From IMG/VR virus record IMGVR_UViG_3300021378_000176, positions 1 to 22,735 of that record: a stretch of DNA of 22,735 bases; one strand, 5' to 3'. Source of the DNA: a virus. The notes beneath the pieces were generated by a model that saw only the letters and a list, made by a program, of their open reading frames with translations, was not told where the DNA came from and ran no database searches. This document shows, piece after piece, positions 1 to 8,361 of this stretch. The position numbers and the translations under genes were made by a program. Positions within the stretch are counted from its first letter, which is position 1, and every line of letters begins with the position of its first letter.

Positions 1-542
1 CAAACCAAAGCGGTGATGCTGATCCATCATATCCATCGTTTAATAAAAAATCTGGAATAGGGAATATAGACTTGGATTTAGATGGAAACACTAACATTGA
101 AAAAGCATTTAATTTCTTTGTTTCAGAAGAAGGTGGTGATTATACTGTAGAACAAGCTTGTGGTATTATAGGTAACTTTTGTGTAGAATGTGGTCCATCA
201 CTGGATCCAACAACAGTATCAGGATTTCAAGGCGAAGGTTCAGTTGGAATAGCACAATGGAATCCAGCGCAAGCAGCCGGTAATAGACTAGGTCAACTAA
301 GAGAATATTCAGCTAACTTAGGTTTAGATCATTTAACACTAGGCGCACAGTTATTATTTACTAAGTACGAGTTAGAAACATTTAACTACCTAGGTGATGG
401 CCCATTAAGAAAATCAACTACAGTCAAAAGAGCAGCAGAATTATTTCAAGATAATTATGAAAGACCTAATAAACAATTTGCACATACAGAAAAAAGAATA
501 AGCTACGCAAAAGAAGTATTCGATAAATTGGTGAACGTATAA
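1..542 (+). CDS. C-terminal part of a phage tail lysozyme-domain protein (5' end outside window)
   Basis: The frame is open from the left edge (first full codon at base 3) with no stop before 542, so this is the 3' part of a larger gene. A TTG at 72 could be a start but has no convincing ribosome binding site, and the reading continues through it. The visible part begins with a polar linker. It is followed by a domain resembling the Phage_lysozyme2/tail lysozyme family: an aromatic helix (KAFNFFVSEEGG), then GIIGNFCVECG with the likely catalytic Glu, then SVGIAQWNP, the usual GIAQW signature. It probably cleaves peptidoglycan glycan strands locally during tail penetration. It lies directly before the hub/spike genes, and its TAA overlaps the next ATG (TAATG). 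T4 carries its tail lysozyme inside gp5; here it is a separate gene from the beta-helical spike. The nature of the missing N-terminus is unknown. Confidence 0.8.
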   Translation, partial: NQSGDADPSYPSFNKKSGIGNIDLDLDGNTNIEKAFNFFVSEEGGDYTVEQACGIIGNFCVECGPSLDPTTVSGFQGEGSVGIAQWNPAQAAGNRLGQLREYSANLGLDHLTLGAQLLFTKYELETFNYLGDGPLRKSTTVKRAAELFQDNYERPNKQFAHTEKRISYAKEVFDKLVNV

Positions 543-2644
543 TGGCAACTAAAATATTTTTAAATTCTAATAAGCTTCAAATACCTCCTGGAGCTCTTCT
601 TCATAGTGTAAGAAGTAGACTTGATTATACTCCAGAACAAATTAAAGTTTTAGGTTTAAAAAGTCCTCAGTATCAAGATCTTGATGGTTTATATAAGTAT
701 AATGAAGTTGCAGGTATAATAAATTTAATCCGTGCAGTTGATAAAGTTGAAGTTTCATTTTCAGAAACTGGTTTTGCACAAAGAGATCAGTTTGGTCAGT
801 TGATTACAAAAGAAGATGTTAATCGAGCTGCTAAAAACAATCAACCTTTCTTTTCTACAAAATTAGAAAATACACAAACTAATAAAATTAGTAACGAAGG
901 TACAACCATTGGTAATTTAAAAGAAGTCAATGGATTTAAATCTTTAACACCATTTGCTAAAGAAAGCGAAACAATAACTAAAAGAGCAATGCCAGTTAAA
1001 CTAACAGGATCAGCGGGTGATGGAAGTTTAACATTAAATACTACTAATGCATCTCAACTCACGAGTATATTCGGTGTTGCACCTGCAGCTTCAGGTTCAT
1101 TGAAAAAAATAGTTACTAGTGGATCTCCAGCATCTTTACTTAAACAAATGCAAAAAAACTTTTCAAATCTTTCTCCAGAGAAAATAAGAACATATGCATC
1201 AAATGTTTCTATAAGTCCATCAAGGACTATTGAATCTTTAAAACCAGAAAACAATCCTTCAACAGTTGCTGTGCAAACTTCATCCAAGATTTATAAAGAT
1301 AAATTAAAAGACAAATTGAATTCAGCAGGCTTTAACTTAAATCCACTTGCAGCATTTTCTGGATTAGGTAGAAGTAAACAAAATTTAGGTGCGCAATTTG
1401 TAGCTGGTTTGTTGAATAAAGTATCAAGTGCATTTGGTGATATTAAAAATGGAATATCTGGAATTGCTGGTGCCGCTTTAGATTTAATTGAATCTGGTGG
1501 AAGTCAAACTAATGTAGCTGATTACATGAGTAGAGGAAACTTAGTAAGTGTTAGTACACCGAAAATATCATATGTATTGCAAGATCAAAATGCATTTGCT
1601 GGATACGCAACACCTGAAAGTTATGAATTTACTTTCGTTAGTTCCGTAGAAGAATTAATCACAGAATTTAAAAATTGTAATAGAGGTCCAAAGAATGATG
1701 GTGATGATTTTATAGGAGGATTGTTTATTCATGAACCTAAAAAATACACCGGTCTTCCAGAAAAAGCTAATGCTAAAGATATGCAAGAAAGAGTTAAAAA
1801 AGCCCAATTACGTGTATTAACAAGAGAAATCGAAAATACAAATACAGCTGCTGACGGTAAAACTGCAGCAGAAACCGCACTTGAAAGAATATCAATAAGA
1901 CCTAACGAATATGGAATAAACTCTCATTATTTAATTTTAACAGATGGAAGTTTACAGAGAGGAAGACCAATAGATAAAACTCGTACACCTATAGCATATC
2001 CAAGATTTTATAAAACTGGTGCACAACTAAGTATACTTTCTGGCGGATCACCTCCTAACGCTAAACAATTTGAAACATATGATAGATTTTTAAAAGCTTG
2101 GTTTACAGTATTTCCAGATTGTGGTGTATATGGTACAAGTGAAGCAAGTGATCGTGTAGTAAATACTTTTGATGTAAGACAAAATGTAAAATCTAAATAT
2201 AGATTTGTGTATAGGTATGACGATCTTACTGATCTTGATGAGTTTCCACCGAAGCTTCAAACGGCAGTAACAAGACCTGCAACTATTGCTAAAACATCAT
2301 CAACAATACAAAAACCTGTATCTTATGCAGAGGCAAATAAAACTATTACGGATCTTGCAGAAAGTAAAAGATTTAATAACGATATTAATGGAATGTTTAA
2401 GAAAGCAGGTGCTGCGTTAGCATCTTTAAACGGTGATAGCAAAAATGCAATAAGTGATAAATTTGGTGCTGAAAATTTACCTGATGGAGATTTAAAAGCA
2501 AATTTCGACACAGATTACAAAGCAGCTCAAGCTAAAATGAAAGAAAACAATAAGTTGATTAATAATATTGTTAACAAAGTTAATACAGATGCAAATAGTG
2601 TTAAAACTCTTGGTTCTACTTTAAAACAAAATAGGAGTACTTAA
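542..2644 (+). CDS. Baseplate hub-region protein with a degenerate N-acetylmuramoyl-L-alanine amidase-like domain (700 aa)
   Basis: The ATG at 542 shares a base with the upstream stop (TAATG), implying translational coupling. The first half has no family I recognise. Around residues 266-320 there is a Gly/Ala-rich hydrophobic stretch that could be helical. From about residue 365 to 570 the pattern resembles an amidase_2/PGRP fold: a strand with His397 (FIHEP), the strand-turn SHYLILTDGSLQRGRP with His462, and a later FDV at about 543-545, like the FDV that follows the last zinc ligand in T7-type amidases. The usual second zinc His (GH) is replaced by YGTSE near 530-534, and no Cys sits before FDV, so the zinc site looks incomplete. 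It may bind cell wall or be purely structural rather than act as an enzyme. The position between the tail lysozyme and the spike suggests a hub or spike-adjacent location. The C-terminal 100 residues are Ala/Asn/Lys-rich and probably helical. Confidence 0.65.
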   Translation: MATKIFLNSNKLQIPPGALLHSVRSRLDYTPEQIKVLGLKSPQYQDLDGLYKYNEVAGIINLIRAVDKVEVSFSETGFAQRDQFGQLITKEDVNRAAKNNQPFFSTKLENTQTNKISNEGTTIGNLKEVNGFKSLTPFAKESETITKRAMPVKLTGSAGDGSLTLNTTNASQLTSIFGVAPAASGSLKKIVTSGSPASLLKQMQKNFSNLSPEKIRTYASNVSISPSRTIESLKPENNPSTVAVQTSSKIYKDKLKDKLNSAGFNLNPLAAFSGLGRSKQNLGAQFVAGLLNKVSSAFGDIKNGISGIAGAALDLIESGGSQTNVADYMSRGNLVSVSTPKISYVLQDQNAFAGYATPESYEFTFVSSVEELITEFKNCNRGPKNDGDDFIGGLFIHEPKKYTGLPEKANAKDMQERVKKAQLRVLTREIENTNTAADGKTAAETALERISIRPNEYGINSHYLILTDGSLQRGRPIDKTRTPIAYPRFYKTGAQLSILSGGSPPNAKQFETYDRFLKAWFTVFPDCGVYGTSEASDRVVNTFDVRQNVKSKYRFVYRYDDLTDLDEFPPKLQTAVTRPATIAKTSSTIQKPVSYAEANKTITDLAESKRFNNDINGMFKKAGAALASLNGDSKNAISDKFGAENLPDGDLKANFDTDYKAAQAKMKENNKLINNIVNKVNTDANSVKTLGSTLKQNRST

Positions 2645-4014
2645 TGGCTGAAATTGATGATATAGATCCTAGAGAATTTGAATCTATAAAAAATCCAGAT
2701 GATGGAAGATCAGACCCAGATAAAAGATTTCCTAGGAAAGAATACGTAGGTGTTTCTGGAGTAAACAATATTGCACGTGGTACACGTGTTGCAAATGTGT
2801 ATATTGGTGGAAGTGTGCCTGGTGTTGATTTAGAATTAAATGATGAGCCTTCTACACAATATCCAGAAAATCAAGTCAAAGAAACTGCATCAGGTCATAT
2901 AATAGAATATGATGATACTAATGGCCGTGAAAGAGTTATGATTCGACATAGAACTGGTTCAGGCGTAGAGATGCGTGCAGACGGAACTGTAATTTATAGT
3001 TCTACAAATAATGCATTAAGAATTGTAGCGGCCAATGAAAAAGTCATAGTTGAAGGCGATGGTGAAGTAGTATATAATGGTAATTTAAAAATGAAAGTTG
3101 CAGGTGATTTTGATTTAGAAGTTGGTGGTGATTTTAATGTAAACGTTGTAGGTGATAAAGAAGAAATAATAAAAAGTAATTCAATACAAAGCGTCACTAA
3201 AAATAAAACTACAGACATAGGTCAAAACAAAGCTGAAACGGTTTTAGGTACAGATACACAAACAGTCTTAAGTGATAAAAACCAAATAGTTAAAGGTAAT
3301 TATGAAAACAATGTTCAAGGCATAATTGAATTAGATGCTGGCGGACAATTAGTTATGACAAGTGAACAAAAGATAATTACATCTTCACCAGATATAAACA
3401 TTACTGCAACAAGTTTAACTGCAGTTGGAAACACTGGAACAATAGGTGGCGATCAAGTAACTTTTTATTCACAAAATATATTCGGCAAATCATCAACTTT
3501 TACTAATGGTGTAACTGCACCAACATTTCATGGTGATGTTAAAGGCACAGCTGATAAAGCAGTTGAAGCTCAAAAATCTGGAACAGCAGGAGCTATCGGC
3601 GCAAGCGGATCTGCATCAGCTCCAACAAACACTGCAACTGATACTGTTCAAACAGCAAGACCAACATCAACTGAAATAAATTCTGCGTTAGCTAATCCAG
3701 AATATGGTGTTAGACAAGTTGAAATAGATACGTTTGATGATTTAAAATTTACAGTTGATAGAAGTAGAAACTATGGCGGAATAACCGTGACTGATTTGAA
3801 TGCAAAATCTACTCGATCAAAGTTACGTGATCCTAAGACTCTTGCTAATGAAACATTTGTTGGTGAGGTTATATCAGAAGGATTGGTTTCAAAAGATTTT
3901 GCAAATACTATTCCACCAAAATTTGGAAAGTCTGTAAGTATTAAAGATAAATCACAAAGAGGAAATGAACCTATGGGACCTTCTAATCCTAAATCGAAAG
4001 TATACAACACATAA
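2644..4014 (+). CDS. gp5: Baseplate central spike protein, gp5/VgrG-like beta-helix (456 aa)
   Basis: The start is the ATG of TAATG, with a strong ribosome binding site (AGGAG) just upstream. An N-terminal segment ends in TASGHIIEYDDTNGRERVMI at about residues 80-100, followed by RHRTGSGVEM. This is the classic junction of gp5/VgrG/gpV spikes, where the OB-fold leads into the needle. Residues about 100-290 are short repeated strands rich in G, D, V, N and K (for example GDFDLEVGGDFNVNV), as expected for the triple-stranded beta-helix that punctures the outer membrane. A further segment (APTFHGDVKGTADKA) is common at the end of such needles. There is no lysozyme domain inside, unlike T4 gp5; a lysozyme domain lies two genes upstream. 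The C-terminal 120 residues are unassigned. The symbol refers to the needle part of T4 gp5. Confidence 0.8.
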   Translation: MAEIDDIDPREFESIKNPDDGRSDPDKRFPRKEYVGVSGVNNIARGTRVANVYIGGSVPGVDLELNDEPSTQYPENQVKETASGHIIEYDDTNGRERVMIRHRTGSGVEMRADGTVIYSSTNNALRIVAANEKVIVEGDGEVVYNGNLKMKVAGDFDLEVGGDFNVNVVGDKEEIIKSNSIQSVTKNKTTDIGQNKAETVLGTDTQTVLSDKNQIVKGNYENNVQGIIELDAGGQLVMTSEQKIITSSPDINITATSLTAVGNTGTIGGDQVTFYSQNIFGKSSTFTNGVTAPTFHGDVKGTADKAVEAQKSGTAGAIGASGSASAPTNTATDTVQTARPTSTEINSALANPEYGVRQVEIDTFDDLKFTVDRSRNYGGITVTDLNAKSTRSKLRDPKTLANETFVGEVISEGLVSKDFANTIPPKFGKSVSIKDKSQRGNEPMGPSNPKSKVYNT

Positions 4015-4964
4015 TGGCACGTACACAAGATATATTACCTGATTCTCAATACGATCCAACTTTTCAATCTGAAATAACAGGACGTACACGATTAGCACAT
4101 AGTATTACACTATCTAAATTTTTAGGTAGTTACAGTGATCCTAGTAGTTTAAATCATTTAGCAACTCCTGATAAACTGTTATTAGCTAAACAATATTACT
4201 TACATGCTCAAGTAATGCAATCAATAAATTCATCACCGGGTTTACGAGGTGCAAAAGGTTTTGAAAATTTTAGATTAGTAGTATCTGAAGGTTTTTATAG
4301 AGAAGGGCCAAACGAAGATTTAGATGTAACAGATGGTATAAATTACTTAAAAACAAATGGAAGAGCTGTAGTGTATGAATTGATTGGTGATGATGGAGAA
4401 ATAGCATTTGATAAAACATTCGATCTTGCGGTTTATCTTAAAAATAATATAGATTATGATAAGATAATATTAAACTATGACAGCTACAATACAAATGGTA
4501 GATTGCATGTTGATATAGTGCTAATCATGCCTGAAATAATAGCACCATGGAATGTAACATATAATGAAGTTATTGAAACAAGATTTAATAATGCTGTTCA
4601 AGCCACAGGTGAATTTTTAGAAGTTGGTGAAGAAGAAACAACAACTTCATCTGCACCACAGCCATTAGATGAATCTAAACCTTATGCAGTTTATGGTACA
4701 AGTAATTTTGGAAGTACATCAGACCAAAAAGGTTATTTCTATCCGATTTATTTAGATAGTAGTAAAGTTGGTGAATCATTCCACAAGCACACATTTACAG
4801 AATATCCGGAAATAGAATTCTATATGCCTCTATCAAATCAAAATCATGCTAAGTCAGATTATAATGCAAATATATACACACTATATCCTTCTAATGAAGT
4901 AAGTACTTCTTCAAGTGGTGGAACTAGTTCCGGCTCATCATCTGCAGGCTTAGGAAATTACTGA
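4014..4964 (+). CDS. Baseplate-region protein with an M15-peptidase-like fold, probably without full zinc site (316 aa)
   Basis: The start is coupled to the spike gene by TAATG; no good ribosome binding site is seen. The N-terminus (LAHSITLSKFL) and a segment from about residue 80 to 180 follow the layout of D,D-carboxypeptidase-like (M15) domains: VSEGFYREG, NGRAVVYEL, a helix ending NNIDYDKIILNY, and NGRLHVDIVLI. The final His-containing strand (LHVDI) is retained. The expected S-x-H-x-x-G-x-A-x-D zinc signature is degraded to YLKTNGRAVVYEL, losing the His and Asp. A second conserved-looking region (YPIYLDSSKVGESFHKHTFTE, then FYMP) follows, and the protein ends in a Ser/Gly-rich tail. Assignment to M15 is a by-eye fold comparison. 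The placement beside the spike supports a structural or cell-envelope-binding role. It is the last gene before a late promoter. Confidence 0.5.
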   Translation: MARTQDILPDSQYDPTFQSEITGRTRLAHSITLSKFLGSYSDPSSLNHLATPDKLLLAKQYYLHAQVMQSINSSPGLRGAKGFENFRLVVSEGFYREGPNEDLDVTDGINYLKTNGRAVVYELIGDDGEIAFDKTFDLAVYLKNNIDYDKIILNYDSYNTNGRLHVDIVLIMPEIIAPWNVTYNEVIETRFNNAVQATGEFLEVGEEETTTSSAPQPLDESKPYAVYGTSNFGSTSDQKGYFYPIYLDSSKVGESFHKHTFTEYPEIEFYMPLSNQNHAKSDYNANIYTLYPSNEVSTSSSGGTSSGSSSAGLGNY

Positions 4965-4966
4965 TG

Positions 4967-4986
4967 TTTTTATGTATAAATAGAAC
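4967..4986 (+). promoter_or_regulatory. T4-type late promoter (TATAAATA) upstream of gp25
   Basis: TATAAATA occupies 4975-4982 in the 41-base gap between the M15-like gene and gp25. The surrounding 20 bases (4967-4986, five T, then ATG, then the octamer, then GAAC) are identical to 8326-8345. T4 late promoters consist of this octamer at about -10, with no -35 element, read by RNA polymerase carrying the phage late sigma gp55 and clamp-loaded gp45. Transcription should begin about 5-7 bases downstream, leaving a short leader with the gp25 ribosome binding site AAGGA at 4994-4998. Confidence 0.85.
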
Positions 4987-5005
4987 AAATACTTAAGGAA
5001 ACAGA

Positions 5006-5479
5006 ATGCCTACAAGAGTTTTTTCGAATGAAGATGGAAATCTTAATAAAAACACTATAGCTGTTTCGCGAAAACGTGTTGATCAAGATATTGATCTATC
5101 ATTTGCTGCAAAATTTATAGGATTAGATAGTGATGGCATAAATTTACCTGCAGATGTTTTTAAAAAAACAAGTGGAGCCGCTGTAAAACAAGCAGTGAGA
5201 AATTTACTATTAACTAATTTTACTGAAAGACCTTTTATGCATAGGTTTGGTGGTAACCTTTCTGCCATGCTGTTTAGATTGAGCACTGAAATAGATGATG
5301 TAAATTTAGAGAGTGATATTGCAAGCGCCATTGAAGCGTTTGAACCGAGAGCTCGAGTAATAAATATTACGAGCGTAGTAAGTCCAGATATGCACGAAGT
5401 AAGAGTTAAAGTAAATTTTTTAATAGTAGCTACTTTACAACAAGATTCAGTAGAATTAAATTTAACAAGGTTAAGATAA
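5006..5479 (+). CDS. gp25: Baseplate wedge protein gp25 (157 aa)
   Basis: gp25 is the GPW/gp25 family wedge protein that joins gp6 and helps trigger sheath assembly at the baseplate. The sequence shows DIDLSFAAKFIG near residues 27-38. It then shows AVKQAVRNLLLTNFTERPFMHRFGGN at about 59-84, the family signature, and the conserved EPR core motif at residues 113-115 (FEPRARV). Its length is close to that of T4 gp25 (132 residues). The ATG at 5006 has AAGGA at 4994-4998 and is the first gene after a late promoter. The stop at 5477-5479 is immediately followed by the gp6 ATG. The gp25-gp6 order matches T4-like phages, and W-J in P2. Confidence 0.95.
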   Translation: MPTRVFSNEDGNLNKNTIAVSRKRVDQDIDLSFAAKFIGLDSDGINLPADVFKKTSGAAVKQAVRNLLLTNFTERPFMHRFGGNLSAMLFRLSTEIDDVNLESDIASAIEAFEPRARVINITSVVSPDMHEVRVKVNFLIVATLQQDSVELNLTRLR

Positions 5480-7336
5480 ATGGCAACAACAATAACATCA
5501 ACAGATCTCGATTTCGATAGTATCAAAACACGACTTAAAGATTACTTTAAAAGACAAAGTGAATTTGCTGATTATGATTTTGAAGCTTCTGGTTTAAGTA
5601 ACATACTAGATGTATTAGCTTACAATACACACTTTAATGGATTGACAACTAACTTTGCACTTAATGAAAGTTTTTTAAATACTGCACAATTAAGAAGTTC
5701 TATTATATCTCATGCAGAAGCTTTAGGTTATGTTCCAAGATCTTATGCTTCATCACTAGCTAAACTTGCAATCACCATCACTATAGCAGATGCTGCTAAC
5801 AGACCGAGCCTTATTACTTTACCAAGAAATACACAATTCACCACTTCAATAGACAGTGTTAGTTATACTTTTCAAACAAGAGAAGCATATACTGCAGTGC
5901 CTAATTCGTCAGGAACATACATATTTAAAACATCTCAAGGCTTATCGGATATTCCAATTTATGAAGGAATAGAAAAAACAAAAACATTCTTTGTAGGCGA
6001 CACAACTGATTCACAGATATATGTCATACCTGATTTAACTATGGATACGACTACAATACGTGTTAGAGTATTTGATGATGCAGGTGGTTCTACCTTTGAT
6101 ACTTACACTAACATTAAAGAGGCAACTAGAATAACTGCTGCTTCCACACATTATCAAATTAAAGAAGTACCTAACGGGTATTATGAAGTAATATTTGGAG
6201 ATGGTATAAGCACAGGAAAAGCTCCAGAAGCAGGTAATAAAATTGTAATAGATTACTTATCTACAAAAGGACCTGATGCTAACGGAGCAAGTATCTTTTC
6301 AACAACAGCACAAGTGAGTGGTGTTAATGTTGTAAGTACTACTACATCGGCTGCAGCTGGTGGATCATTTAGAGAAGGCATAGAATCAATCAGACAAAAT
6401 GCTCCTTTATATTTTACATCTCAAAGACGAATGGTAACAGCTGAAGATTACACTGCACAAATTTTAACTAATTATGGATCATACATCGATGATGTTACAT
6501 CTTGGGGCGGAGCAGACAACGATCCTCCTGTTTACGGTAGAGTGTACGTGTCAACAAAATTTAAATCAGATGTTGATGATGCAACTCAGTTAGACGTTAA
6601 AACGCGAATCATAAGTGAGTTAACGGATAATTTTGCAGTTGCTAGTATCGATACGGTGTTTATAGATCCACAAACTACATTTTTAGAATTAACTACTACA
6701 TTTAATTTTGATCCGGATTTAACTAGTAGTACGTCAGGTGCTACACAAGATTTAATACAAACAAACATCAATACATTCTTTGCAAATAACTTAAAAAAAT
6801 TTGGAAGTGTGTTTAGAAGATCAAATTTATTAACTATTATTGATGATATAGACGAAGCTATATTAAACACAAAAATGACAATAAAAGTTCAACAAAAGTT
6901 GATACCATCTGTAGGCATAGCTAAAAATTATAATATAACATTTCCTGTAGCATTGGCTGCATCAAATGATACATTTAAAATTATAACATCTTCAAGATTT
7001 ATTTTCAATTCAAGAGAATGTACAATTGAAAATAGGCTAAACTCTAATGTTTTACAGATAGTAAACACCGATGGAGTAGTAGCAGTTGATAACATAGGTT
7101 CTTACAATACTGTAGCTGGAAGAGTTGATTTAGTTGGATTCAATCCTACAAGTTTTTCAGGAGATGCAATTAAATTCTCAGCCACACCTGCAAATCAAAG
7201 TACAATACGACCACTGAGAGCTACTGTTTTAGATATTGATGCTGCAGCTTCAAAGGCATCTGCGGTACTTGACTATCAAGAAACTCAAGTTTCTCTGGGT
7301 GGAAGTTCTAATAGCACAACGAGTTCGAGTTACTAA
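5480..7336 (+). CDS. gp6: Baseplate wedge protein gp6 (618 aa)
   Basis: gp6 forms the continuous ring of wedge dimers in the T4 inner baseplate and is related to the Baseplate_J family. The N-terminus contains the conserved stretch from DFDSIKTRLKDYF through EASGLSNILDVLAYNTHFNG, NESFLNTAQLRSS and ALGYVPRSYASS (residues about 9-90). The middle has YYEVIFGDGI and APLYFTSQRRMVTAEDY, also typical of J/gp6 proteins. Its length is near that of T4 gp6 (660). The C-terminus ends in a short Ser/Thr-rich tail (SNSTTSSSY). The start abuts the gp25 stop, and the stop overlaps the next start as TAATG, so gp25, gp6 and the next gene form one translational unit. Confidence 0.95.
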   Translation: MATTITSTDLDFDSIKTRLKDYFKRQSEFADYDFEASGLSNILDVLAYNTHFNGLTTNFALNESFLNTAQLRSSIISHAEALGYVPRSYASSLAKLAITITIADAANRPSLITLPRNTQFTTSIDSVSYTFQTREAYTAVPNSSGTYIFKTSQGLSDIPIYEGIEKTKTFFVGDTTDSQIYVIPDLTMDTTTIRVRVFDDAGGSTFDTYTNIKEATRITAASTHYQIKEVPNGYYEVIFGDGISTGKAPEAGNKIVIDYLSTKGPDANGASIFSTTAQVSGVNVVSTTTSAAAGGSFREGIESIRQNAPLYFTSQRRMVTAEDYTAQILTNYGSYIDDVTSWGGADNDPPVYGRVYVSTKFKSDVDDATQLDVKTRIISELTDNFAVASIDTVFIDPQTTFLELTTTFNFDPDLTSSTSGATQDLIQTNINTFFANNLKKFGSVFRRSNLLTIIDDIDEAILNTKMTIKVQQKLIPSVGIAKNYNITFPVALAASNDTFKIITSSRFIFNSRECTIENRLNSNVLQIVNTDGVVAVDNIGSYNTVAGRVDLVGFNPTSFSGDAIKFSATPANQSTIRPLRATVLDIDAAASKASAVLDYQETQVSLGGSSNSTTSSSY

Positions 7337-8319
7337 TGGCTGAAATTAAATATCATCAAAATCGTAGACCACGTAACTTTATCCATAGAAAAGTACGTGA
7401 TGCTTTACCTGAATTTTTTACACAAGATTTTCCAAAGCTCGTCACTTTTTTAGAAAAGTATTATGACTACTTAGATTCAGATGATGTTAGTTCCTTTGAT
7501 AATCAACTAAGACAAATATATCAAACACGTGATACTCAAGAAGTACCTTCAAAGCTTTTAAGTACATTGATATCAGAAATAGCTGCAGGCAACACTGGTG
7601 ACAACTTCACTGATCCTAATTTTTATGCACAAAGAATACACGAATTACATAGAACTAAAGGTAGTAGGTTTTCAATTGAAGAATTTTTTAGAGCTTTCTT
7701 TCAACAAAATGCAGAAGTAGAATATCCAAAGAGAGATATATTTACGGTAGGCCATGATTCTGCTGGACCACTAAGCAGAATTGGTGCAGAATCAAATAAA
7801 CTTATTAGAAATAATGCGCTATACCAGGTTTATTCTATATTAATAAAAAGCCCATTATCGCAAACCACTTGGATAGAACTATATAAAAAGTTTGTGCATC
7901 CTGCAGGGTTTTACATTGCAGGAAGTGTTGTAACAGACACTGAAGCTATAGGAAATGCATCTGCACCATTAGCAAATCTCGATAGTGCATCTAGAGTACT
8001 AGAAGGCATTGGAATTGGATCAGCATTTGTACCATTTACACAAATGACTGCACTGCTTGATTCTGATGGAACATCTATCAGAGTAGGCCTTGACCAAAAA
8101 ATTAGTGTATATCAGTCACTTACTGCTTTACAACTTCAGGGATTTTATAGAAACGTTGAAGAAATCATTACGCCTAATTCATTTACATTTGATGATAGTG
8201 GCCAAGGAAAAGACTTTGTTGGTGCATTAGGTGATAGTGCTGAAGCAGCTGCACCAGATTTCTCACTTACTCTTGAGACAATGGATAACGCACAGTTCGA
8301 TTCATCTTTTAACACATAA
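7336..8319 (+). CDS. Baseplate wedge component resembling P2 tail protein I / N-terminal part of T4 gp7 (327 aa)
   Basis: The ATG overlaps the gp6 stop (TAATG). The N-terminus (RDALPEFFTQDFPKLVTFLEKYYDYLD, residues about 22-48) belongs to a family found right after gp6 in marine T4-like phages. Around residues 98-120, ELHRTKGSRFSIEEFFRAFF resembles the HR-x-KGT-x-x-A signature of P2 gpI, the protein that follows gpJ and corresponds to the N-terminal part of T4 gp7. Position and motif together suggest the wedge component that completes the gp6-gp25-gp7 heterotrimer. It is far shorter than T4 gp7 (about 1030 residues), so peripheral domains are missing or encoded elsewhere. The motif match is by eye; the structural role is secure, the gp7 equivalence is inferred. 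Confidence 0.6.
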   Translation: MAEIKYHQNRRPRNFIHRKVRDALPEFFTQDFPKLVTFLEKYYDYLDSDDVSSFDNQLRQIYQTRDTQEVPSKLLSTLISEIAAGNTGDNFTDPNFYAQRIHELHRTKGSRFSIEEFFRAFFQQNAEVEYPKRDIFTVGHDSAGPLSRIGAESNKLIRNNALYQVYSILIKSPLSQTTWIELYKKFVHPAGFYIAGSVVTDTEAIGNASAPLANLDSASRVLEGIGIGSAFVPFTQMTALLDSDGTSIRVGLDQKISVYQSLTALQLQGFYRNVEEIITPNSFTFDDSGQGKDFVGALGDSAEAAAPDFSLTLETMDNAQFDSSFNT

Positions 8320-8325
8320 CGATTA

Positions 8326-8345
8326 TTTTTATGTATAAATAGAAC
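8326..8345 (+). promoter_or_regulatory. T4-type late promoter (TATAAATA) upstream of the gp10-like gene
   Basis: TATAAATA at 8334-8341 lies in the 42-base gap after the gpI/gp7-like gene, inside a 20-base block identical to that at 4967-4986. The leader that follows carries AGGAAG at 8351-8356 before the ATG at 8362. It likely drives the gp10-like, gp8, DUF4815 and fibre genes as a second late unit. Confidence 0.85.
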
Positions 8346-8361
8346 TTATTAGGAAGATTAA

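Noticed and set aside
72-74. TTG as the start of the lysozyme-domain gene
   Set aside because: The frame is open to the window edge and there is no ribosome binding site; a truncated larger gene is more likely.
1054-1287. Minus-strand open frames inside the tail genes (for example here and at 5083-5526, 6586-6870, 8358-8645)
   Set aside because: They lie opposite strongly supported coding regions, have no ribosome binding sites or recognisable domains, and are best explained as antisense shadows.
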